This document shows positions 59,316 to 64,000 of a stretch of DNA of 64,000 nucleotides, piece by piece (the first letter of the stretch is position 1; the number at the start of each line of letters is the position of its first letter). The position numbers and the translations under genes were made by a program. This DNA comes from Vitreoscilla stercoraria DSM 513. Lineage in GTDB: Bacteria; Pseudomonadota; Gammaproteobacteria; Burkholderiales; Neisseriaceae. The notes beneath the pieces were generated by a model. It saw only the letters and a program-made list of their open reading frames with translations. It did not search any database and had not been told where the DNA came from. The stretch lies in assembly GCF_000382305.1 (NCBI RefSeq), contig NZ_KB908024.1, positions 1 through 64,000 of the forward strand, given 5' to 3'.

Positions 59316-60242
59316 ATGTCTACCAAACAAATCCCGATGAAAAATGGTGTAGGTGCCAGTTGCGTGGTCATTTCTGCTTTGCCTGTGGCGGATATGACGG
59401 TTTTGGATTACTTTAGCCAACGTTTTGAGCATGTGTCTTTGGCTCAATGGCAGCAGCGCTTTGAGCAAGGTGAGGTGGTGGATGCTCAAGCTCAAGCCAT
59501 TTTGCCAAATGCGTTGTTGGCTGATTTTTTAACTCAGAAAATTTTTTATTATCGCCATGTTCCCAACGAGGTCGCTATTCCATTTGAAGCCAGTATCGTG
59601 TACGAAAATGAGCACATTGTGGTGGCAGACAAACCCCATTTTTTGCCTGTGATGCCCGGTGGCCAATATTTGCATGAGACCTTGTTGGTGCGTTTGCGCA
59701 TGCAATTGAATTATCCTGATTTAACGCCTGTGCACCGCATAGACAGGGAAACGGCAGGCTTGGTGTTGTTGGTGAAAAATGCATCTGTGCGTGGCGCGTA
59801 TCAGGCTTTGTTTCGGGAGCGATTGGTAGAAAAACAATATGAAGCGATTGCCAAATGGCGGCCTGAATACCATTTTCCTTTTGAACATGCGTCACGTTTG
59901 GCTGAAAACGGTGATTTTTTTCGCATGGCTGAAGTGGAAGGTATGGCTAATGCCACGACAATATTGGATGTATTACAGCACAATGATGAATGGGCGCATT
60001 ATGTGTTAAAGCCGATTACAGGTAAGCGCCATCAATTGCGTGTACACATGGCTGCGTTGGGCATGCCTATTTTGAATGATGGTTTTTACCCTCAAGCCAA
60101 GCCAATGTCGATGCAAGATTATGCGCAACCTTTGCAGTTATTGGCTAAGAAAATGGCGTTTATCGATCCTGTTACACAAGAAAAGTTTGATTTTTATTCT
60201 CAGCTGTCATTGTGGAACATTCATGAGATTTATTTGACTTAG
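59316..60242 (+). CDS. RluA-family RNA pseudouridine synthase
   Basis: 308 residues. There is no N-terminal S4 domain like that of RluC; instead the first 90 residues are a variable region. Catalytic Asp in VHRIDRETAGLVLL, with YENEHIVVADKPHFLPVMP before it and GKRHQLRVHMAALGMPIL after. Which RNA it modifies is not clear. Start set by AGGAG five bases upstream; the frame runs back into the tRNA, which is not real coding. A DUS (59271) lies just upstream. Confidence 0.85.
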   Translation: MSTKQIPMKNGVGASCVVISALPVADMTVLDYFSQRFEHVSLAQWQQRFEQGEVVDAQAQAILPNALLADFLTQKIFYYRHVPNEVAIPFEASIVYENEHIVVADKPHFLPVMPGGQYLHETLLVRLRMQLNYPDLTPVHRIDRETAGLVLLVKNASVRGAYQALFRERLVEKQYEAIAKWRPEYHFPFEHASRLAENGDFFRMAEVEGMANATTILDVLQHNDEWAHYVLKPITGKRHQLRVHMAALGMPILNDGFYPQAKPMSMQDYAQPLQLLAKKMAFIDPVTQEKFDFYSQLSLWNIHEIYLT

Positions 60243-60325
60243 TGAGTTGTTTTTATAAAAATTTAATGACAATATAGTGATAGAGGGAATGAAGGTTCAT
60301 CACCAAACACACAAGGAGAATGCCA

Positions 60326-60691
60326 ATGAAATTGGTTATGTTAAGCCAAGACACTGTTGAGGCCAGTGAACCATTTTTGCCTGCACAAGAAAAAATTGTA
60401 TCAGGTCATCCGCAACAACAAGTTTGGCAGCATTACAGCAACCAAGGTCGTGTTTTTCATGCGGGCGTGTGGCAATCAGACATTGGTAAGTGGAATGTCA
60501 ATTACACTGAAGAAGAGTATTGTCATATTTTAGAAGGTGTTAGCGTAGTGACGGATACATTTGGAACCTCAACCATTTTGAAAGTAGGCGATCATTTTGT
60601 GGTGCCAGCAGGATTTAATGGCACTTGGGAAGTGGTGGAGCCAACGAAAAAAATCTATGTGGTGTATGAGGAAAGTGTGGCAGAGTCTTAA
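60326..60691 (+). CDS. Cupin-domain protein (DUF861-like)
   Basis: 121 residues. Single beta-barrel with FHAGVWQSDIGKWNVNYTEE, then EYCHILEGVSVVTD, then VGDHFVVPAGFNGTWEVVEP, as in the cupin_3 family. These bind a metal or small molecule; function unknown. The second ATG is chosen, seven bases after AAGGAG. Confidence 0.82.
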   Translation: MKLVMLSQDTVEASEPFLPAQEKIVSGHPQQQVWQHYSNQGRVFHAGVWQSDIGKWNVNYTEEEYCHILEGVSVVTDTFGTSTILKVGDHFVVPAGFNGTWEVVEPTKKIYVVYEESVAES

Positions 60692-60724
60692 AATGCCTAA
60701 GGCTTTTTAACAGGCTTTTACTGC

Positions 60725-60751
60725 AAAGCGCTCTGTTTTAGGGCGCTTTTA
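60725..60751 (+). terminator. Terminator after the cupin gene
   Basis: aaagcgctc / gggcgcttt hairpin with one mismatch and a short T-run. Confidence 0.6.
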
Positions 60752-60821
60752 TTGTGGGTGCAGAGAAGTTGGGTGTACGCAGGGTCAGAAAATCCGTTAA
60801 AATAATGCGTTAATAATTCAG

Positions 60822-60846
60822 GCGTCCTGTAAACTTTACAGGACGC
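60822..60846. repeat. Paired DUS upstream of lysS
   Basis: gcgtcctgtaaa, one base, tttacaggacgc, ending 20 bp before the lysS ATG with no T-run. It therefore lies in the leader of lysS rather than at a gene end. Confidence 0.8.
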
Positions 60847-60866
60847 ATCTTTAACTAGGAAGCACC

Positions 60867-62384
60867 ATGAGCGAACAAGCAAACAATCCGGTGGAAACCG
60901 AACATTTAGATGAAAACCAAATCATGGCTTTGCGCCGTGAAAAGTTGCATGCCTTGCAAGAAAGCGGCAATGCTTATCCAAACGATTTTCGTCGTGACGC
61001 TTTTGCAGGCGATTTGCAAAATGAATACGAAGCAGTGGATAAGGAAGGCTTGGTAGAGAAGGCTGTCAAGGTTAAGGTCGTTGGTCGGATGATGCTCAAG
61101 CGCAATATGGGTAAAGCCAGTTTTGCGACCATTCAAGACGTTTCTGGTCAAATTCAGTTGTACATCAACAACCAAGGTGTGGGCGAAGACGTCCATGACG
61201 ATTTCAAACATTGGGACTTGGGTGACATCATCGCTTGTGAAGGCGAATTGATGAAAACCAATCACGGTGAATTGACGGTTCGTGCAGCAACTTTGCGTTT
61301 GTTGACCAAATCATTGCGTCCATTGCCTGACAAACACAAAGGGTTGGCCGACCAAGAAGCGAAATACCGCCAACGTTATGTGGATTTGATTACCAATACC
61401 GATTCGCGTGACACTTTCATCAAACGCAGTCAAATTGTGCAAACTGTACGCAATTTTATGGCGTCTGAGCGTTATTTGGAAGTGGAAACTCCGATGATGC
61501 ACCCAATTCCAGGCGGCGCAACAGCCAAACCATTCGTGACCCATCACAATGCTTTGGACATGCAATTGTTTTTGCGTGTGGCGCCTGAGTTGTATTTGAA
61601 ACGTTTGGTAGTCGGTGGTTTGGAACGTGTTTACGAAATCAACCGCAATTTCCGTAATGAAGGTATGTCAACGCGTCACAATCCAGAATTCACGATGATG
61701 GAATTTTATGAAGCGTATGCCGATTACACTCGTATGATGGATTTGACCGAGCAAGTGATTCGTGCGGCGTCCGAAGCGGTTAATGGTAGCAGCGTGGTGA
61801 CTTATGGTGACAAAGAAGTGGATTTGTCAAAACCATTTGCACGTTTGACAATTGTTGAAGCCATCAAAGCACACAACCCACAATATTCTGACGAACAATT
61901 GCAAGACACTGAATGGTTGAAAGCCGAAATCAAAAAACACGGTGGCAAATTGCCGATGGCTGGTGGTTTGGGTTCGTTGCAATTGGCGTTGTTTGAAGAA
62001 GTGGCTGAGAGCAAATTGTGGCAGCCAACTTTCATCGTGGATTATCCTGTGGAAGTGTCGCCTTTGGCACGCAAATCAGATACCAATCCTGAAATCACCG
62101 AGCGTTTTGAATTGTTCGTGGTCGGTCGTGAGTTGGCCAATGGTTATTCAGAATTGAATGATTCAGAAGACCAAGCCGCACGCTTCCAAGCGCAAGTAGC
62201 ACAATTGGCAGCAGGCGATGATGAAGCGATGCATTTTGATGCTGATTACATCCGCGCGATGGAATTCGGTTTGCCACCAACAGGTGGTTGTGGCATCGGC
62301 ATTGACCGTTTGGTGATGTTGTTGACCAACGCACCTAGCATTCGTGATGTGATTTTGTTCCCACAAATGCGCCGCGAAATCTAA
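60867..62384 (+). CDS. lysS: Lysyl-tRNA synthetase, class II
   Basis: 505 residues. OB-fold anticodon domain (about 60-150), then class II motifs: motif 2 NRNFRNEGMSTRHNPEFTMM near 257-276 and motif 3 GGCGIGIDRLVMLLT near 475-489. RBS aactaggaagcacc. It lies 1.6 kb from the tRNA-Lys pair. Confidence 0.97.
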   Translation: MSEQANNPVETEHLDENQIMALRREKLHALQESGNAYPNDFRRDAFAGDLQNEYEAVDKEGLVEKAVKVKVVGRMMLKRNMGKASFATIQDVSGQIQLYINNQGVGEDVHDDFKHWDLGDIIACEGELMKTNHGELTVRAATLRLLTKSLRPLPDKHKGLADQEAKYRQRYVDLITNTDSRDTFIKRSQIVQTVRNFMASERYLEVETPMMHPIPGGATAKPFVTHHNALDMQLFLRVAPELYLKRLVVGGLERVYEINRNFRNEGMSTRHNPEFTMMEFYEAYADYTRMMDLTEQVIRAASEAVNGSSVVTYGDKEVDLSKPFARLTIVEAIKAHNPQYSDEQLQDTEWLKAEIKKHGGKLPMAGGLGSLQLALFEEVAESKLWQPTFIVDYPVEVSPLARKSDTNPEITERFELFVVGRELANGYSELNDSEDQAARFQAQVAQLAAGDDEAMHFDADYIRAMEFGLPPTGGCGIGIDRLVMLLTNAPSIRDVILFPQMRREI

Positions 62385-62401
62385 AAGCGTCCTGTCATGA
62401 T

Positions 62402-62433
62402 AAAAAAGCCCTGTTTAAAAACAGGGCTTTTTG
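62402..62433. terminator. Terminator after lysS
   Basis: aaaaaagccctgt / acagggctttttg with a 6-nt loop, between convergent genes. A single DUS (62384-62395) overlaps the lysS stop codon. Confidence 0.85.
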
Positions 62434-62454
62434 TTGTGAAAAGAAAACACTGTG

Positions 62455-62820
62455 TTATTCAGTTTTTTCTTTGATGGCGGTGGCTGTATTGTTCACGCCT
62501 TCTTTGGCTTGTTGACCTGCTTGACGTGCTGCTGCAGTGGCATCATCTGCCAGTTCTTTGGTTTCTTGTTTTACATTTTCAGTGGCGTTGCTGGTGGCTG
62601 TTGCTGCTTTGTCCACTTCAGTTTCCACTTTGTTACCAGCTTTTTCAGCTGCTTGATTGGCTTCTTGGACTGCATTTTCTGCGCCTTGTTTTAAATCTTT
62701 GCCCGCTTCTTTGGTATCTTGTACGGCACTATTAACCGTTTCAGATGCTTTATCTTTGGTTTCAGAAGAACAAGCGGCTACAGCGAATACGGCTGCCAAA
62801 GGCAATAACCAAAATTTCAT
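62455..62820 (-). CDS. Ala/Lys/Glu-rich coiled lipoprotein
   Basis: 121 residues. MKFWLLPLAAVFAVAAC with lipobox VAAC. The mature chain is a continuous amphipathic helix rich in Ala, Lys, Glu and Thr with irregular 11-residue-like periodicity (ENAVQEANQAAEKAGNKVE), similar to LEA or apolipoprotein-type helices. It may shield the envelope against drying or osmotic stress; that is inference. No cysteine other than the lipid anchor. Confidence 0.75.
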   Translation of the reverse strand: MKFWLLPLAAVFAVAACSSETKDKASETVNSAVQDTKEAGKDLKQGAENAVQEANQAAEKAGNKVETEVDKAATATSNATENVKQETKELADDATAAARQAGQQAKEGVNNTATAIKEKTE

Positions 62821-63061
62821 ATGAGACTCCTTTTGTGGGAATGATATTGTAAGAATATGAGAGTTTGTTTTGTACGATATGTCTCTTAGAGTAAGAGACT
62901 AAATAATAGGTTGCAGATTGTACAGTGAAGAATTGGTGAAAATTGTAGTTGTTGCAATGCATCAATTACTTAGTTATGATGATTTCGTCATAACCTAATT
63001 GCTTGAATTATTAAAATTAAATACATTGTTTGATTAACTGCTTCAGCTTGAGGAGGTTTGT

Positions 63062-63682
63062 ATGTTGGGAATAAACGATTGGATGCGATTGTGGGGTTTG
63101 GATCCTAAGACGGGTTGGCCTGTGGTGTGGTCTGTGTGGTGGCCTTGGATGCAATCGACTGGTGCATTTAAGGCGCAGAGCGAAATGAATGTAGCAGCGG
63201 ATTTGCCATATATTGAGCCAGTTGAATGTGTCGATCCATCTGTGTTTCAGATAGAGGCTGCATCTGAAAAGGATTTGGATGAGCTTGATACTCAGATTGG
63301 GTTGGCTGTTGCACCCACGGCAGAGCCTGTCAAAAAAGCAGTATCACGCAAACGTGCGCCTAAAGCCAACAGTACGCAAACACCTTTGGATTTGGGTGTT
63401 GCGGCAGTGAAGACCAAACCGATTGCCAAAAATACACGGGCGAAAAAAAAGCCAGTGGCAGCGATAACGCCTGTTATTTCAGAGCCGATAGTGCCTGTGC
63501 AAAAAACGACAGCCATCGCAGAAGAGGTGTTGATGCAAGACGAGCCTAAAAAACTGGAGGCACCTGTTTTGATGGAAGTCGATGAGGTTTCGAGTTTGGA
63601 AAACGTGGTTAAACTATCGGTTGAGCAAGCACAAAATGCAGCGCAACAAATTGTTGCAGAATCTACTTTGATTGAAAAATAA
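63062..63682 (+). CDS. Lys/Pro/Ala-rich protein with Trp-rich N-terminus, unknown
   Basis: 206 residues. The first 31 are Trp-rich (WMRLWGLDPKTGWPVVWSVW), perhaps for membrane or polymer contact. The middle is basic and disordered (VKKAVSRKRAPKANSTQ). The end is a possible amphipathic helix (VEQAQNAAQQIVAES), faintly like phasins. RBS gaggaggt is consensus, so it should be well translated. No family recognised. An A8 run near 63443 is a possible slippage site. Confidence 0.65.
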   Translation: MLGINDWMRLWGLDPKTGWPVVWSVWWPWMQSTGAFKAQSEMNVAADLPYIEPVECVDPSVFQIEAASEKDLDELDTQIGLAVAPTAEPVKKAVSRKRAPKANSTQTPLDLGVAAVKTKPIAKNTRAKKKPVAAITPVISEPIVPVQKTTAIAEEVLMQDEPKKLEAPVLMEVDEVSSLENVVKLSVEQAQNAAQQIVAESTLIEK

Positions 63683-63697
63683 CTGTGTTTTTCATGA

Positions 63698-63733
63698 TAA
63701 AAGCGTCCTGTAAAAGTTTACAGGACGCTTTTA
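63698..63733. terminator. Paired DUS terminator between convergent genes
   Basis: taaaagcgtcctgtaaa, two bases, tttacaggacgctttta: 17-bp arms, the longest in the window with the one at 228. It lies 15 nt after the gene ending at 63682. Confidence 0.85.
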
Positions 63734-63750
63734 TGCTTATAAAAACGGTG

Positions 63751-63981
63751 TTAAACCAAAATAGCACCAAGGTCATCGCTGGTTTTGAAAATGGCTAAAA
63801 TGCCTTCGATGATGCCAACCACGCCAGGAATAAAAGTCCAGCTAAATAGCAAATACAATAATCCCATCCAAAAGCGTCCTGCACAAAATTTGTGTATGCC
63901 CAATGAGCCGAAGAACAAAGCAATAAAAATGTATAAGGCTTTGTTACAAGTATGAGGGTGATAGGCTGCGTATGAATGCAT
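63751..63981 (-). CDS. TM2-domain membrane protein
   Basis: 76 residues. The pattern ALFFGSLGIHKFCAGRFWMG followed by a second helix (FIPGVVGIIEGILAIF) is the TM2 domain: two helices joined by a short turn with a conserved GxxGxHxFxxG. Function unknown. AAGGACGG precedes the start at some distance. A partial DUS (63871) lies inside. Confidence 0.88.
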   Translation of the reverse strand: MHSYAAYHPHTCNKALYIFIALFFGSLGIHKFCAGRFWMGLLYLLFSWTFIPGVVGIIEGILAIFKTSDDLGAILV

Positions 63982-64000
63982 GGCGTTGAATACCGTCCTT

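Noticed and set aside
59153..59371. Minus-strand frame encoding a chain that ends with WIRTNDQRIKSPLLYRLS
   Set aside because: This is the antisense of the second tRNA-Lys gene plus the following leader, a well-known false protein call.
1..64000. CRISPR array, prophage, insertion sequence or integron
   Set aside because: No direct-repeat/spacer array, no transposase, integrase or phage structural gene; the only dispersed repeat is the short DUS word.

Overview
The window looks like a chromosome segment of a member of the Neisseriaceae (Betaproteobacteria). The 5S rRNA is of beta-proteobacterial type. The gene set is typical of the family: pilC/pilY1, carA and carB split by unrelated genes, tsaB-rimI-UDG, sspA-sspB, rluC/rne, glmU/glmS and prlC. 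The most telling mark is a short word close to aAGCGTCCTGTAAa, found about 55 times on both strands. It lies singly inside genes and as head-to-head pairs at gene ends, which is how Neisseriaceae DNA uptake sequences (DUS) are distributed. The word keeps the CTG core of known DUS but matches none of the dialects I remember. I cannot name the species.

Layout. 1-400: end of an rRNA operon (5S, terminator, DUS pair). 394-4122: pilC/pilY1 type IV pilus adhesin. 4169-10318: carA with a possible attenuator leader, a phzF-like gene, leuE and carB. 10400-13998: NAD-precursor locus with pnuC, a Nudix/winged-helix regulator of NrtR type and niaP, followed by the guanidinium exporter gdx. 14054-16744: small secreted proteins and lipoproteins, including a TlpA-like thioredoxin. 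16803-23862: a compact polyamine/membrane cluster. On the minus strand it has a membrane-fused aminopropyltransferase translationally coupled to a Tat-exported FAD oxidoreductase. On the plus strand it has DUF350, an SPFH-SHOCT protein, a zinc-ribbon DUF4178 protein, a 49-residue peptide and SpeD.

24471-28596: an S8 subtilisin autotransporter with an FNR-like box upstream and a GlcNAc-type glycosyltransferase downstream. 28661-32182: HAD dehalogenase and PEP carboxylase. 32338-34835: groES, a DUF1883 gene, then groEL. 34937-37392: Nif3-like, pyrimidine-dimer glycosylase-like, sspA, sspB. 37446-40742: UDG-like, rimI, tsaB, GluQRS. 40793-44519: lrgA/lrgB, sppA, HAD phosphatase, rluC. 44503-47880: RNase E behind a leader of about 490 nt. 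47949-53502: tRNA-Asn, DUF1285, DUF457, glmS, glmU, a lipoprotein. 53953-58934: lipoprotein, Rrf2 regulator, SIMPL protein, oligopeptidase A, MarC. 59024-64000: twin tRNA-Lys, a pseudouridine synthase, a cupin, lysS, small envelope proteins and a TM2 protein.

Most of the window is housekeeping DNA with no integrase, transposase, CRISPR array or prophage that I can see. The two points most worth following are the DUS dialect, with its use as terminators, stop codon and ribosome-binding site, and the polyamine/SPFH/DUF4178 cluster, whose chemistry and target are not obvious from known pathways.
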